Assembly (NCBI GenBank): GCA_003569185.1
Contig: BGOJ01000001.1
Coordinates: forward strand, 252,557 to 316,556
Length of the DNA: 64,000 nucleotides
Direction: 5' to 3'
Origin: Candidatus Planktophila sp.
Lineage (GTDB): Bacteria; Actinomycetota; Actinomycetes; Nanopelagicales; Nanopelagicaceae
Shown: piece after piece, positions 40,959-50,819 of the stretch
Position numbering within the stretch: the first letter of the stretch is position 1
How the letters are laid out: every line of letters starts with the position of its first letter
Translations under genes and position numbers: made by a program
The notes under the pieces: generated by a model
Seen by the model: only the letters and a program-made list of their open reading frames with translations
Told to the model about the DNA's origin: nothing
Databases searched by the model: none

Positions 40959-42371
40959 GTGAGTTCAAAAATCCTTAATGAGAAAAAACCACGTACGGTT
41001 GCGTTGGTTACTTTGGGTTGTGCCCGAAATGAAACAGACTCAGAGGAGTTAGCCGGACGCCTTGCCGCAGATGGTTGGCAATTAGTTACCAATCCTGCTG
41101 ATGCTGAAATTGCGGTAATTAACACATGTGGGTTTATTGAAAGTGCTAAGAAAGATTCGATTGATGCTCTAATTCAAGCTCACTCACTTAAGGCAAATGG
41201 TGTTACTAAAGCGGTAGTAGCAGTTGGCTGTATGGCTGAGCGGTATGGCACTGAACTTGCTCAAGAAATGAGTGAGACTGATGCCATCTTAAGTTTTGAT
41301 GATTACAAAGATATTTCAGAGCGTTTAAATACCATTATTGAGGGTGGAAAGATTAAAACCCATGTACCAAAAGATCGCAGAACTTTGCTTCCGATCGCAC
41401 CAGTTGATCGTGCTGCCAGCCGAGATATAGCCAAGGGCAAAGAGATAAATCCACTTGGCACGGTACTGCGCAAACGACTTGATAATGCGCCGATCGCGCC
41501 ATTAAAAATTGCTAGCGGATGCGATCGAAGATGTTCATTTTGTGCCATCCCGTACTTCCGAGGCTCCTTCATCTCTCGCAAGCCAGCTGAAATTATCGAG
41601 GAAGCTAAGTGGCTGGCAGATAATGGTGTTACCGAGCTTTATCTAGTTAGCGAAAACACCACCTCATTTGGCAAAGATTTTGGCGATTTAAAAATGATGG
41701 AGAAAATGCTGCCTGAGCTTTCTAAGATTGACGCAATCAAGCGAATCAGACTTTCCTATCTACAGCCAGCCGAGGTTAGGCCAACATTGCTGCAAGCGAT
41801 GATTTCAGTAGATAAAGTGGTTCCTTACTTTGATCTATCTTTCCAACATGCCAATGGCGATCTGCTTAGAAGTATGCGCAGATTTGGCGATGGCGAGAAA
41901 TTCTTACATCTAATCTCCCAAATCAGAGCGCTTTCGCCAACTGCCGGTATTAGATCAAACTTTATTGTTGGTTTTCCTGGGGAAAGTGATGCTGCGTTTA
42001 TGGATCTAATTGAGTTTTTATCGGAAGCACAATTAGATGCAATTGGAGTTTTTGGATACTCAGATGAGGATAAGACTGAAGCAGAAACTCTCCCAAATAA
42101 GGTTGCCCCAGAGATAATTGCCGAAAGAGTTTCTGAGCTTTCAACTTTAGTAGATGAGTTAATTACGCAACGATCTGAGATGAGAATTGGTGAGAAGATT
42201 TCTGTATTAATTGAGGATGAGGCAGAACAGGAGGGAAGGGCGGAGCATCAAGGCCCAGATGTTGATGGCTCAACCTTTGTGAAATCACGAAATAAGTATC
42301 GTGTTGGTGATTATGTGGATGCAGTTGTCAGTGATGTTGCAGGTGTTGATTTGATAGCGCAGGTAATATGA
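40959..42371 (+). CDS. rimO: ribosomal protein S12 methylthiotransferase RimO
   Basis: Radical SAM enzyme that methylthiolates an aspartate of ribosomal protein S12. The N-terminal UPF0004 domain starts with TLGCARNETDSEELAGRL, typical for RimO rather than MiaB; the radical SAM motif is CDRRCSFCAIPYFRG (around residue 188-202). A C-terminal TRAM domain ends the 470-residue protein. GTG start; TATCCT lies nine bases upstream. It overlaps pgsA by ATGA. A paralogous MiaB is encoded 4 kb downstream. Confidence 0.94.
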   Translation: MSSKILNEKKPRTVALVTLGCARNETDSEELAGRLAADGWQLVTNPADAEIAVINTCGFIESAKKDSIDALIQAHSLKANGVTKAVVAVGCMAERYGTELAQEMSETDAILSFDDYKDISERLNTIIEGGKIKTHVPKDRRTLLPIAPVDRAASRDIAKGKEINPLGTVLRKRLDNAPIAPLKIASGCDRRCSFCAIPYFRGSFISRKPAEIIEEAKWLADNGVTELYLVSENTTSFGKDFGDLKMMEKMLPELSKIDAIKRIRLSYLQPAEVRPTLLQAMISVDKVVPYFDLSFQHANGDLLRSMRRFGDGEKFLHLISQIRALSPTAGIRSNFIVGFPGESDAAFMDLIEFLSEAQLDAIGVFGYSDEDKTEAETLPNKVAPEIIAERVSELSTLVDELITQRSEMRIGEKISVLIEDEAEQEGRAEHQGPDVDGSTFVKSRNKYRVGDYVDAVVSDVAGVDLIAQVI

Positions 42372-42910
42372 AAAAGGTTGAGCGTCCTAACTTGCCAAAT
42401 TCACTAACAATTTTTCGAATTGCGGCTTTGCCATTTTGCGCATATGCCTTATTTAAAAATGGTGGCAATGATGAGAATTGGCGAATTATTGCCTTCACCC
42501 TATTTTTTATTGTTGGCTTAAGCGATATTTTAGATGGCAAGATTGCTCGGGACCGAAATCAAATTACAGAGTTTGGAAAATTACTAGATCCAATTGCTGA
42601 TAAAGCAATGTTGGCCACGGCCACAATCGGCGCCTCACTCCTTGGCTATTTATCTTGGTGGGTGACGGCAATATTTTTAATCCGGGAGGTTGCGGTAACA
42701 ATCTTGCGGTTTGCAGTGATTAAAAAGGGTGTTATTCCAGCAAGTAAGGGTGGCAAACTTAAGACTTTTTTCCAGAACTTTGGCGTGGGATTTTATATAT
42801 TGCCACTACCTGCACTGTTAAATCTGCCCCGAGATATTTTCATGGCAATTGCTATCTATTTAACAATTTCAACTGGCGTGGATTACTTTAGAAAGGCATT
42901 AAAGAAGTGA
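42368..42910 (+). CDS. pgsA: CDP-diacylglycerol-glycerol-3-phosphate 3-phosphatidyltransferase
   Basis: Membrane enzyme making phosphatidylglycerol phosphate. The CDP-alcohol phosphotransferase signature D-x2-D-G-x2-A-R-x8-G-x3-D-x3-D is present as SDILDGKIARDRNQITEFGK followed by LLDPIADK, at about residues 56-84. Length 180 with several helices is normal. Overlaps rimO (ATGA) and pncC (GTGA); the order rimO-pgsA-cinA is typical for actinobacteria. Confidence 0.93.
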   Translation: MKKVERPNLPNSLTIFRIAALPFCAYALFKNGGNDENWRIIAFTLFFIVGLSDILDGKIARDRNQITEFGKLLDPIADKAMLATATIGASLLGYLSWWVTAIFLIREVAVTILRFAVIKKGVIPASKGGKLKTFFQNFGVGFYILPLPALLNLPRDIFMAIAIYLTISTGVDYFRKALKK

Positions 42911-43383
42911 GCTCTCAGGTGCTGGCTAAATCTATTGTTAAAAAACTTACAAAAAAAGGATTGAGCCTTTCAGTTGCCGAATCGGTAACTGCCGGTGGCT
43001 TAGCTAGTGAATTGACCAAGATAGCTGGCTCATCAAAGGTTTTTAAAGGTGGTGTGATTGCATATAGTGATGAGGTTAAGATCTCAGAATTAAAAATTAG
43101 TAAAGCTGATTTAAAAAAACACACCGCAGTTTCAGAGGAGATTGCAATTGCAATGGCGCAGGGTGTGCGATTGAAATTAAAAACAGATTACGCAATTTCC
43201 ACTACTGGGGTAGCCGGACCTGGTAAGGCATATGGCCAGAAAGCCGGAACTGCCTGGGTTGGGGTCTCTAGTAAAAATGAGAGTTTTGCAGTGGCGTTGG
43301 CCCTTTCCGGTGATAGGGAATCGATCCGACATGCCATTATTACCAGCGCATTAGCAGCTCTAGAGCGTATTCTTAAGCCGTGA
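42907..43383 (+). CDS. pncC: nicotinamide-nucleotide amidase, CinA C-terminal domain only
   Basis: Deamidates NMN to nicotinate mononucleotide in pyridine nucleotide salvage. The 158 residues consist only of the CinA C-terminal fold: [25 protein letters not shown] and [22 protein letters not shown]. The N-terminal CinA-like domain of longer homologues is absent, as in many actinobacteria. GTG start overlapping pgsA. Confidence 0.9.
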   Translation: MSSQVLAKSIVKKLTKKGLSLSVAESVTAGGLASELTKIAGSSKVFKGGVIAYSDEVKISELKISKADLKKHTAVSEEIAIAMAQGVRLKLKTDYAISTTGVAGPGKAYGQKAGTAWVGVSSKNESFAVALALSGDRESIRHAIITSALAALERILKP

Positions 43384-43664
43384 TACTTCTACGAACTCAT
43401 ATCGGAAGCACTTTGCGTGCTGCCCGGATTGAACAAGGACGCACCCTTCGCGATGTTGCAAAGAGCGCCCGGGTTTCTCTTGGTTATTTATCTGAGGTTG
43501 AGCGCGGACACAAAGAAGCATCAAGTGAGTTATTAAATGCAATTTGCTCAGCCCTTGATCTATCTCTTTCCACAATCTTGGTTGATGTTGCCACTGTGGT
43601 TAAAAACCACGAATCCCCAGTATTAACAATCTCGACTTTGCAAGTGGTAGAGACCGCAGCTTAA
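43380..43664 (+). CDS. ClgR-like XRE-family transcriptional regulator
   Basis: A 94-residue DNA-binding protein whose HTH is [40 protein letters not shown] (about residues 9-47). The [11 protein letters not shown](x)KEAS wording and the position between cinA and recA match actinobacterial ClgR, the activator of clp protease genes. A short C-terminal tail ends in Val-Glu-Thr-Ala-Ala, which could serve as a degron, as reported for ClgR elsewhere. GTG start overlapping pncC by four bases. Confidence 0.8.
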   Translation: MILLRTHIGSTLRAARIEQGRTLRDVAKSARVSLGYLSEVERGHKEASSELLNAICSALDLSLSTILVDVATVVKNHESPVLTISTLQVVETAA

Positions 43665-43665
43665 A

Positions 43666-44205
43666 TTGTCAGCCGAGCCGGCGGCACCACTTTACGCCCG
43701 CCAAACTCTTACCAGCAACAAATCTCGCGCCGCTATCTTTAATGGCGCAAAGGCGGTAATCGCTGAGGTTGGAAATTACCAATCTAATATTGCAGATATT
43801 GCACTGCGAGCGCAGGTTTCAAAAGCCACAATTTACAATCAATTCGCCGACAAAGCCGAGATGATGGAGTGCTTAGTTGAGGCGGAAGTTATGAGATTGA
43901 CCGATCTGGCACTCAACGCGTCTTCAAGACAAGAGGCGTTATACCTACTTTCCAAAGAAATCTCTCAAGATATTGCACTTCGTAAATTAGTTGAAAGTGA
44001 TCCACTAGATATTGCAAAGTTGGTAACTATCACCCCTCATCCAACCTGGGTGTTAGTTCATCAGGGGATTGCCAAGGTTTTTGGCGCAGACTCAGCCACC
44101 CTTGGGGTAATTCTTCGCTGGTTAATTGGCCAGATCCCATCGCCAATTACCCAAGAGGAGTCATTGCAGCAATCAAAGCGATTATCTGCCACCTTATTTA
44201 GCTAG
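43666..44205 (+). CDS. TetR-family transcriptional regulator
   Basis: A 179-residue regulator with an N-terminal HTH: AVIAEVGNYQSNIADIALRAQVSKATIYNQFADKAEMM (about residues 25-65). The C-terminal ligand domain is short and not recognisable. TTG start one base after the preceding stop, so it is probably co-translated with the ClgR-like gene. The target genes are not evident. Being next to recA hints at a stress role only by position. Confidence 0.8.
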   Translation: MSAEPAAPLYARQTLTSNKSRAAIFNGAKAVIAEVGNYQSNIADIALRAQVSKATIYNQFADKAEMMECLVEAEVMRLTDLALNASSRQEALYLLSKEISQDIALRKLVESDPLDIAKLVTITPHPTWVLVHQGIAKVFGADSATLGVILRWLIGQIPSPITQEESLQQSKRLSATLFS

Positions 44206-44217
44206 TAGTTTTTCACT
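44206..44217 (+). promoter_or_regulatory. leaderless promoter -10 box of the DUF3046 gene
   Basis: TAGTTT ends six bases before the ATG. Confidence 0.45.
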
Positions 44218-44409
44218 ATGCGCATCTCAGAGCTTCGTTCTCGATTAGCAGATTACTTTCCAGATTCAGATACCTATGCCAGAGATATCATCCACTCCGA
44301 GCTGGGCGGCATAAGTGTTAATGCCGCGATTGAGATTGGCATGGAGCCAGATGAGATTTGGAAGGCGGTCATCCGCCATAACCCTGCGATGCCAGCTAAG
44401 TACAGATAA
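44218..44409 (+). CDS. DUF3046 family protein
   Basis: A 63-residue protein of the actinobacteria-specific DUF3046 family, always found just upstream of recA. It shows the family pattern: MRISELRSRL at the start, DIIHSELGG in the middle and EIWKAVIRHNPAMPAKYR at the end. The function is unknown. Its link to recA is positional; the SOS box lies between the two genes, so this gene is not obviously DNA-damage controlled. Confidence 0.85.
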   Translation: MRISELRSRLADYFPDSDTYARDIIHSELGGISVNAAIEIGMEPDEIWKAVIRHNPAMPAKYR

Positions 44410-44437
44410 CGGCGTGTCCTAGCCCGGTTTTACCCTT

Positions 44438-44453
44438 TCGAACAGTTGTTCGA
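44438..44453 (+). promoter_or_regulatory. LexA/SOS box of recA
   Basis: TCGAACAGTTGTTCGA is a perfect 16-bp dyad matching the actinobacterial SOS box TCGAAC-N4-GTTCGA. A TACAAT -10 element follows immediately (44454-44459), so LexA bound here would cover the promoter. No lexA gene is in the window. Confidence 0.9.
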
Positions 44454-44475
44454 TACAATTATCCCGCCCAACCAG

Positions 44476-44511
44476 AGCGGTTCCACAGTTCCGCTGGCAT
44501 CAGATGCCAGC
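44476..44511 (+). promoter_or_regulatory. overlapping hairpins in the recA 5' untranslated region
   Basis: AGCGG/CCGCT (44476-44495) and the perfect 8-bp GCTGGCAT-CAG-ATGCCAGC (44493-44511) share three bases and cannot form together. There is no T-run. The region up to recA (about 80 bases more) holds two tiny overlapping ATG frames of 15 and 27 codons without good ribosome-binding sites. Confidence 0.45.
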
Positions 44512-44614
44512 CGTCAGTGATCTTCCGTACCTTCTGGACCGAACAATATGACCTCGCTACTGGAGATGAAAACCCCAAGAGCTGGTCAAGGAGATGAAAG
44601 GAAACAAATCAACT

Positions 44615-45709
44615 ATGGCCTCTGCAAATAGAGAACCACAAGATGATAAAAAAGAAGATAAACGATCTAGTGATCGTGCTAAATCCCTAGATACCGCCCT
44701 TGCCCAAATCGAGCGTCAGTTCGGTAAAGGATCGGTAATGAAAATGGGAGATCGCAAAGCTGTTGCCATGGAGGTTATTCCAACTGGCTCAGTTGCATTA
44801 GATATCGCACTCGGCGTCGGTGGCTTGCCACGTGGTCGCGTTGTTGAAATCTATGGCCCAGAATCATCTGGTAAAACCACGGTGGCATTGCATGCAATTG
44901 CTAATGCCCAAAAAGCTGGCGGTATTGCAGCATTTATTGATGCTGAGCACGCCCTTGATCCTGAGTATGCAAAGAAACTTGGCGTTGATATTGATGCGCT
45001 ACTTGTTTCCCAACCAGATACCGGCGAGCAGGCACTTGAAATTATGGATATGTTGGTCAGGTCAGGTGCGATTGATATTGTCGTAGTTGACTCAGTTGCA
45101 GCTTTAGTACCACGAGCTGAAATTGAAGGCGAGATGGGTGACTCACATATGGGTCTGCAAGCCCGCCTTATGTCACAAGCACTTCGTAAAATGACTGGTG
45201 CACTGCACCAATCAAATACCACTGCAATCTTTATCAATCAACTGCGAGATAAGATCGGTGTTTTCTTTGGCTCACCTGAGACAACTACTGGTGGAAAAGC
45301 ACTTAAGTTCTACGCATCAGTGCGTATGGATGTGCGCCGAATTGAAACCTTAAAAGATGGTCAAGAGGCGGTTGGTAATAGAACTCGCGTCAAGATTGTT
45401 AAGAACAAGGTTGCGCCCCCATTTAAGCAAGCAGAGTTTGACATCATTTACGGCGTTGGTATTAGCCGTGAAGGTTCATTAATTGATCTTGGTGTTGAAG
45501 CTGGCATCGTTAAGAAATCTGGCGCCTGGTTCACCTACGAGGGTGATCAACTAGGTCAGGGTAAAGAAAATGCCCGTGCCTTCTTAATTGATAATCCAGA
45601 TCTAGCCAATGATATTGAGAAGAAGATTCGGGCATCATATGTGCCTGCTGAAATCGACCCGGCACTAGTGGCAGCAGTTGATGAGGCCACAGCTGATGTT
45701 GAGTTCTAA
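44615..45709 (+). CDS. recA: recombinase RecA
   Basis: ATP-dependent strand-exchange protein and LexA coprotease. P-loop GPESSGKTT is at about 81-89 with this start; the [20 protein letters not shown] and [20 protein letters not shown] stretches are standard. Start choice: an in-frame ATG 21 bases upstream has AAGGAG directly touching it, leaving no spacer, so the ATG beginning Met-Ala-Ser-Ala-Asn is preferred; the longer form (371 residues) remains possible. It is preceded by an SOS box and followed by recX. Confidence 0.96.
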   Translation: MASANREPQDDKKEDKRSSDRAKSLDTALAQIERQFGKGSVMKMGDRKAVAMEVIPTGSVALDIALGVGGLPRGRVVEIYGPESSGKTTVALHAIANAQKAGGIAAFIDAEHALDPEYAKKLGVDIDALLVSQPDTGEQALEIMDMLVRSGAIDIVVVDSVAALVPRAEIEGEMGDSHMGLQARLMSQALRKMTGALHQSNTTAIFINQLRDKIGVFFGSPETTTGGKALKFYASVRMDVRRIETLKDGQEAVGNRTRVKIVKNKVAPPFKQAEFDIIYGVGISREGSLIDLGVEAGIVKKSGAWFTYEGDQLGQGKENARAFLIDNPDLANDIEKKIRASYVPAEIDPALVAAVDEATADVEF

Positions 45710-45732
45710 TCTCTAACTCATTCAAAAATACC

Positions 45733-46221
45733 TTGAAGAAAAATCAAGAGGTAGTAGCTGATCCCTACTCTGAGGCGATGTCGATTGCGTTATACGCTCT
45801 CGCCCCACGCGCTAAGAGTAGGGATGAGTTATTTAAACAATTACTAAAACGTGGTGTTGATGCTGACAATGCCAATGCAGTCTTAGATTCATTGGAGCTA
45901 CAGGGTTTATTAAATGATTTAGAGTTTGCCAAATTATGGAGTGAATCTAGGCAGCGGGCTAAGAAGTTAAGTAAGCGAGTAATTGCCGGTGAGCTTCGTA
46001 CTAAAGGAGTCTCACAAGATATTATCAATGAGGTTATTGAATGCATTGATGATGAATCTGAGTACAACCAAGCATTTTTATTGGCAGAGCGAAAATATAA
46101 ATCAATTGCCCATCTAGATCCGGAGGTCGTATATCGAAGAATTTCCGGATTATTAGCGCGTAAAGGTTATGGTCATGGAATTTGCGCAAGAATTATGCGG
46201 GAGTTAACTCAGGTTAATTAG
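45733..46221 (+). CDS. recX: RecA regulatory protein RecX
   Basis: Binds RecA filaments and limits recombinase activity. The 162 residues match the three-helix tandem-repeat RecX fold ([28 protein letters not shown] in repeat 1; [29 protein letters not shown] in repeat 2). TTG start 24 bases after recA, so SOS induction should include it. Confidence 0.9.
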   Translation: MKKNQEVVADPYSEAMSIALYALAPRAKSRDELFKQLLKRGVDADNANAVLDSLELQGLLNDLEFAKLWSESRQRAKKLSKRVIAGELRTKGVSQDIINEVIECIDDESEYNQAFLLAERKYKSIAHLDPEVVYRRISGLLARKGYGHGICARIMRELTQVN

Positions 46222-46238
46222 CAAGTAGAATTGGGCAT

Positions 46239-47675
46239 ATGCCTACCTTTGTAGTTGAAACCTACGGCTGTCAGATGAATGTTCATGACTCCGAACGTAT
46301 CTCAGGTCTTTTACTAGATGCTGGTTACACCCAAGCATTGGCAGATACTCAACCAGATTTAGTTGTTTTCAATACCTGTGCGGTTAGAGAAAATGCTGAT
46401 AATAAACTTTATGGAAATCTATCCTTCTTAGCACCTCGCAAGAAAAGTGATCCAAACTTTCAAATTGCAGTTGGTGGTTGCATGGCGCAAAAAGATCAAG
46501 ATGCGATTATTAAGCGAGCTCCATATGTGGATGTGGTGTTTGGAACTCACAATATTGGCTCTCTGCCAATCTTGTTAGAACGTGCTCGAATTGAGGAAGC
46601 ATCTCAGGTTGAAATTAAAGAATCACTAGAGCACTTCCCATCCACCTTGCCGGTCAAACGTGATTCGGCCTTTTCTGCCTGGGTTTCAGTTTCAGTTGGT
46701 TGTAATAACACCTGCACATTTTGCATCGTGCCATCCCTGCGCGGAATTGAGAAAGATAGGCCAGCGGATGAAATTATGAAAGAGGTTAAAGCATTAGTTG
46801 CTCAAGGGGTAATTGAAATTACCTTATTAGGCCAGAATGTAAATGCATATGGCGTTGATTTTGGTGATCGAGGTGCTTTTGCAAAATTGCTTCGTCCAAT
46901 GTGGTGAGGTTGAAGGCTTAGAGCGGGTTAGATTTATGTCGCCTCATCCAAGAGATTTCACTGATGATGTAATTGAAGCGATGGCGCAAACCAAAAATGT
47001 TATGCCTCACCTGCACATGCCATTGCAATCAGGTAGTAATCAGATTTTACAAGCGATGCGAAGGTCCTACCGCAGAGAGAGATACTTAGGAATTATTGAG
47101 AAGGTGCGAGAAGCTATGCCGGAGGCTGCAATTACGACCGACATAATTGTTGGCTTTCCTGGGGAAAGTGATGATGATTTTGCCCAGACTATTGATTTGG
47201 TTAAACAAGCTAAATTTTCAGCAGCTTATACATTTCAATACTCAAAGCGTCCGGGCACACCTGCTGCCAGCATGCCTAATCAAATAGCTGATGATGTAAT
47301 GGCAGATCGGTATAACCAGCTGCATAAAATTCAGCAGGAGATTTCAAAGAGTGAAAATGGCAAGTTAATTGGTAAAGATATTGAATTACTGGTTTCAGGC
47401 CATGAGGGTCGTCATGATATTGATCAAAATCGGATGAATGGGCGCAGCGCAGATTTTAGGCTAACCCATTTTGATAACTCAGCTGCAACTGCCAGACCTG
47501 GTGATCTAGTTAAGGTGAAGGTAGTTGAAGCTTTTGCAAACCACATTGTGGCAAGTGCGCCGATATCTGTAACAAAACTCGTGGTGGTGATGCTCATGCC
47601 AGTTGGATGGCAGAAAAAGGGGATAAAAAGATTTTACTTGGGATACCAACTTTGGCATCTTTAAAATCTTTATGA
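46239..47675 (+). CDS. miaB: tRNA-2-methylthio-N6-dimethylallyladenosine synthase MiaB, two frameshifts in this sequence
   Basis: Radical SAM methylthiotransferase acting on i6A37 of tRNAs. UPF0004 domain with [20 protein letters not shown]; radical SAM motif [15 protein letters not shown] (about 157-171). Break 1 at 46896-46897: CGTCCAATG should be CGTCAATG, giving Leu-Leu-Arg-Gln-Cys-Gly-Glu-Val-Glu-Gly. Break 2 at 47574-47577: A4 should be A5, giving Val-Thr-Lys-Thr-Arg-Gly-Gly-Asp-Ala and an end that overlaps miaA by ATGA. A TRAM domain lies near the C-terminus. TAGAAT ends seven bases before the ATG. Confidence 0.92.
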
Positions 47676-48574
47676 GTTTAATAATTATTTGTGGCGCGAC
47701 TGCAACTGGAAAAAGTGATTTAGCCCTAGCAGTTGCCAAGGAAATAAATGGTGAAATTGTTAATGCCGATTCAATGCAGGTTTATAAGGGCATGGATATT
47801 GGAACAGCAAAATTGCCAATCACAGAGCGAAATGAGATCCCACATCACCTTCTAGATTTACTTGAGGTAACTGCGGAGGCAAATGTTTCCTGGTATCAAG
47901 CATTAGCTAGGGAAAAAATCGACCAACTTCTTGGTGCAGGAAAATCAGTTGTAGTTGTTGGTGGAACTGGTCTTTATATCAAAGCCATTTTGGATGATTT
48001 GAATTTCCCAGATACAGATCCAATCGTGCGCCAACAATTAACTGATGAGGCTCAAGTAGTTGGAAATGATCAGATGCATCAGCGGCTTGCAAAGTTAGAT
48101 CCAGCAGCAGCTCTTGCAATTCCAAAAGAGAATATCAGGCGAGTCATTAGAGCACTTGAGGTAATCCAAATTACTGGTAAACCATTCACAGCTAATTTGC
48201 CGAGAGAGGCAAGTAGTAAGTATCCGCAAGCTAAACAGTTTGGTTTAGTACTGGATCGAGAAAATTTAGATAGCAAGATCGATAGACGAGTTGAAAAGAT
48301 GTGGGAGAAGGGATTTGTTCGAGAGGTAATGCAACTTATGACTAAAGGTTTAGAGCAGGCCACTACTGCCAAGATGGCTCTTGGTTATAGCCAGATAATG
48401 AATTATCTAAATGGTGAGTGTGATGAAGCATTTGCAAAAGAGGAGACCAAACGAGTTACTCGAGCATATGCCAGGCGGCAAGAAACATGGTTTTCTCGGG
48501 ATGATCGAATTAAGTGGTTGGCGCCAGAAAGTAAGGCTGGCCAGTTAGAAAAACTGTTGGCTAGTATTAATTAA
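47672..48574 (+). CDS. miaA: tRNA dimethylallyltransferase
   Basis: Adds the isopentenyl group to A37 of tRNAs; MiaB then methylthiolates it, so the two coupled genes are successive steps. P-loop GATATGKSDLALA is at residues 6-18, DSMQVYKGMDIGTAKL and the GGTGLYIKA motif follow. Length 300. Overlaps the reconstructed miaB (ATGA) and dapF (one base). Confidence 0.95.
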   Translation: MSLIIICGATATGKSDLALAVAKEINGEIVNADSMQVYKGMDIGTAKLPITERNEIPHHLLDLLEVTAEANVSWYQALAREKIDQLLGAGKSVVVVGGTGLYIKAILDDLNFPDTDPIVRQQLTDEAQVVGNDQMHQRLAKLDPAAALAIPKENIRRVIRALEVIQITGKPFTANLPREASSKYPQAKQFGLVLDRENLDSKIDRRVEKMWEKGFVREVMQLMTKGLEQATTAKMALGYSQIMNYLNGECDEAFAKEETKRVTRAYARRQETWFSRDDRIKWLAPESKAGQLEKLLASIN

Positions 48575-49368
48575 TGATAAAAGCTACCTACGGCCATGGC
48601 ACACACAATGATTTTGTGCTGGTCTTTGATGAAGCAGATCAGCTTAAATTTACACCAGAACAGATAAAGCGAATTTGTGATCGAAAAACTGGGATTGGCA
48701 GTGATGGGTTTATAAAGATTGTTAAAAAAGATGGCCAGTGGTTTATGGATTATCTAAATGCTGATGGCAGCGTGGCTGAGATGTGTGGCAATGGAATTCG
48801 AGTGATGGCCCGATACCTTACGCAAAATAATCACCAGGGCAGTGGTATTTATGCAATTAACACTCGGGATGGTCGAAAGTTTCTTTCAGTACCAGATGAT
48901 GGTGATATCGCAGTGAATATGGGACAGGTAAGTCAAATTCCTGGTGAGATAAAAGTGAGTGTAAATGGCCATACTTTTCGTGGATTTAATATTGATATGG
49001 GCAATCCACATGCAGTGGTTTTTGTTGAAGATATGAATTTAATTGGCGACCTAAAAACACAGCCAATTGTTGAGCCAGCTTCGGAGTATCCAGATGGTGT
49101 AAATATTGAGTTTGTTAAGTTTTTAGAAAATGGCGAGTTGCAAATGCGGGTGCATGAGCGAGGAGTGGGTGAGACTCAATCTTGTGGAACCGGTACCTGC
49201 GCAGTTGCACTTGCTGCCAGTATTGAAAAGAGAAAATCTCTTCCAATTAAATGGGTTATTAACCCACCTGGTGGCAGATTAATGGTTGAAATAGATGGCC
49301 ACAGTAATGCGACCTTAACTGGACCGGCGGTATTAGTTAAAGAGGTTGAGTTGGATAAGTATCTGTGA
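48574..49368 (+). CDS. dapF: diaminopimelate epimerase
   Basis: Interconverts LL- and meso-diaminopimelate without cofactor. The two catalytic cysteines are in AEMCGNGIRVMARYL (about Cys73) and ETQSCGTGTCAVALA (about Cys209). Length 264. It overlaps miaA by one base and hflX by GTGA. miaA-dapF-hflX is the usual actinobacterial order. Confidence 0.95.
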   Translation: MIKATYGHGTHNDFVLVFDEADQLKFTPEQIKRICDRKTGIGSDGFIKIVKKDGQWFMDYLNADGSVAEMCGNGIRVMARYLTQNNHQGSGIYAINTRDGRKFLSVPDDGDIAVNMGQVSQIPGEIKVSVNGHTFRGFNIDMGNPHAVVFVEDMNLIGDLKTQPIVEPASEYPDGVNIEFVKFLENGELQMRVHERGVGETQSCGTGTCAVALAASIEKRKSLPIKWVINPPGGRLMVEIDGHSNATLTGPAVLVKEVELDKYL

Positions 49369-50819
49369 GTAAAAATAAGTTTGGTGAAGAAGATGGTCTT
49401 GAGATAGATATAGACACTTTAATTAGAGAAAATGCTCAAGCGGTTGCAGATTATGAATTACAGGATTCGCCAGAAAGTGATAACCAAGATCTACAAGATC
49501 GACAAGCACTTCGTCGGGTAAGTGGCTTATCAACCGAGTTACAAGATGTATCCGATGCTGAGTACCGTCAATTACGATTAGAAAAAGTTGTATTAGTTGG
49601 TGTGTGGACCGAAGGCAGTGCCAAGGATGCAGATAACTCAATTAAAGAGTTAGCAGCATTAGCTGAGACTGCGGGATCACAGGTTATGGAGGCGTTAATT
49701 CAGCGCCGTGATAAACCTGATTCTGCAACCTTTATTGGCTCTGGAAAGGTTAAAGAGGTTCGAGATGCGGTGGTGGCAACTGGAGCTGACACTGTCGTTT
49801 GTGATGGTGAGCTATCTCCTGCACAACTTAGAACTTTGGAGCAAAAGGTTAAAGTAAAGGTGATTGATCGAACCGCTTTGATTTTAGATATTTTTGCACA
49901 GCATGCAAAAAGTCGTGAAGGTAAAGCGCAGGTTGAATTAGCGCAAATGTCTTATATGTTGCCAAGACTTCGTGGTTGGGGTGAGTCTTTATCAAGACAA
50001 GCAGGTGGTATTGGTGGACGCGGTCCTGGTGAAACCAAAATCGAAACAGATAGACGAAGAATTAATGACAAGATGTCTAAATTGCGCCGTGAGATTAAAG
50101 AGATGAAGGTTTCTCGTGATACCAAGCGAAATGAACGGCGTAAAAACAATATTCCATCGGTTGCGATCGCAGGTTACACAAATGCCGGTAAATCATCCCT
50201 GTTAAATCGCCTAACGGGAGCAGATGTATTAGTAGAAAATGCATTGTTTGCCACCTTGGATCCAACTGTTAGAAAAACTCAAAGTAGTGATGGGCGAATT
50301 TATACATTGGTCGATACCGTGGGATTTGTTAGGCATTTACCGCACCAATTGGTAGAGGCTTTTAAATCAACCCTGGAAGAGGTTTCACAATCTGATTTGA
50401 TCGTGCATGTTGTTGATGGTGCTCATCCAGATCCAACTGAACAATTACGCGCGGTTCGGGAGGTAATAACTGAAATTGGTGGCGGTGAGATTATGGAAAT
50501 AATTGCAATTAACAAAGCAGATGTTGCCGCTCCTGAAGTTTTGATGGAGCTGCTACGGAAGGAAAGTAATGCCTATGCGATCTCAGCCCGAACTGGTTAT
50601 GGCATTGAAACTTTGGTTAAAGCAATTGAATCAGCGCTACCAAAACCAAAGGTGGAGGTTAATGCAGTAATTCCATTTAATAGAGGAGATTTAGTGAGCG
50701 CCGTGCATGAGCAAGGTGAAATTATTTCAGAGGAGTATTTACCAGAGGGAACAAAACTTCATGCCATGGTTGGTGGCGCACTTGCTCGAAAAATAGAGAT
50801 GCTGGCGGAGAAGATTTAA
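49365..50819 (+). CDS. hflX: GTPase HflX
   Basis: Ribosome-binding GTPase that splits stalled or heat-damaged ribosomes. The N-terminal HflX domain has SATFIGSGKVKEV and the glycine-rich RQAGGIGGRGPGETKIE; the G domain has GYTNAGKSS (about 268-276), DTVGFVRHLPHQLVEAF and INKADVAAP. Length 484. GTG start. It converges on the hydroxyproline epimerase gene with a 4-bp overlap and no visible terminator. Confidence 0.94.
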   Translation: MSKNKFGEEDGLEIDIDTLIRENAQAVADYELQDSPESDNQDLQDRQALRRVSGLSTELQDVSDAEYRQLRLEKVVLVGVWTEGSAKDADNSIKELAALAETAGSQVMEALIQRRDKPDSATFIGSGKVKEVRDAVVATGADTVVCDGELSPAQLRTLEQKVKVKVIDRTALILDIFAQHAKSREGKAQVELAQMSYMLPRLRGWGESLSRQAGGIGGRGPGETKIETDRRRINDKMSKLRREIKEMKVSRDTKRNERRKNNIPSVAIAGYTNAGKSSLLNRLTGADVLVENALFATLDPTVRKTQSSDGRIYTLVDTVGFVRHLPHQLVEAFKSTLEEVSQSDLIVHVVDGAHPDPTEQLRAVREVITEIGGGEIMEIIAINKADVAAPEVLMELLRKESNAYAISARTGYGIETLVKAIESALPKPKVEVNAVIPFNRGDLVSAVHEQGEIISEEYLPEGTKLHAMVGGALARKIEMLAEKI

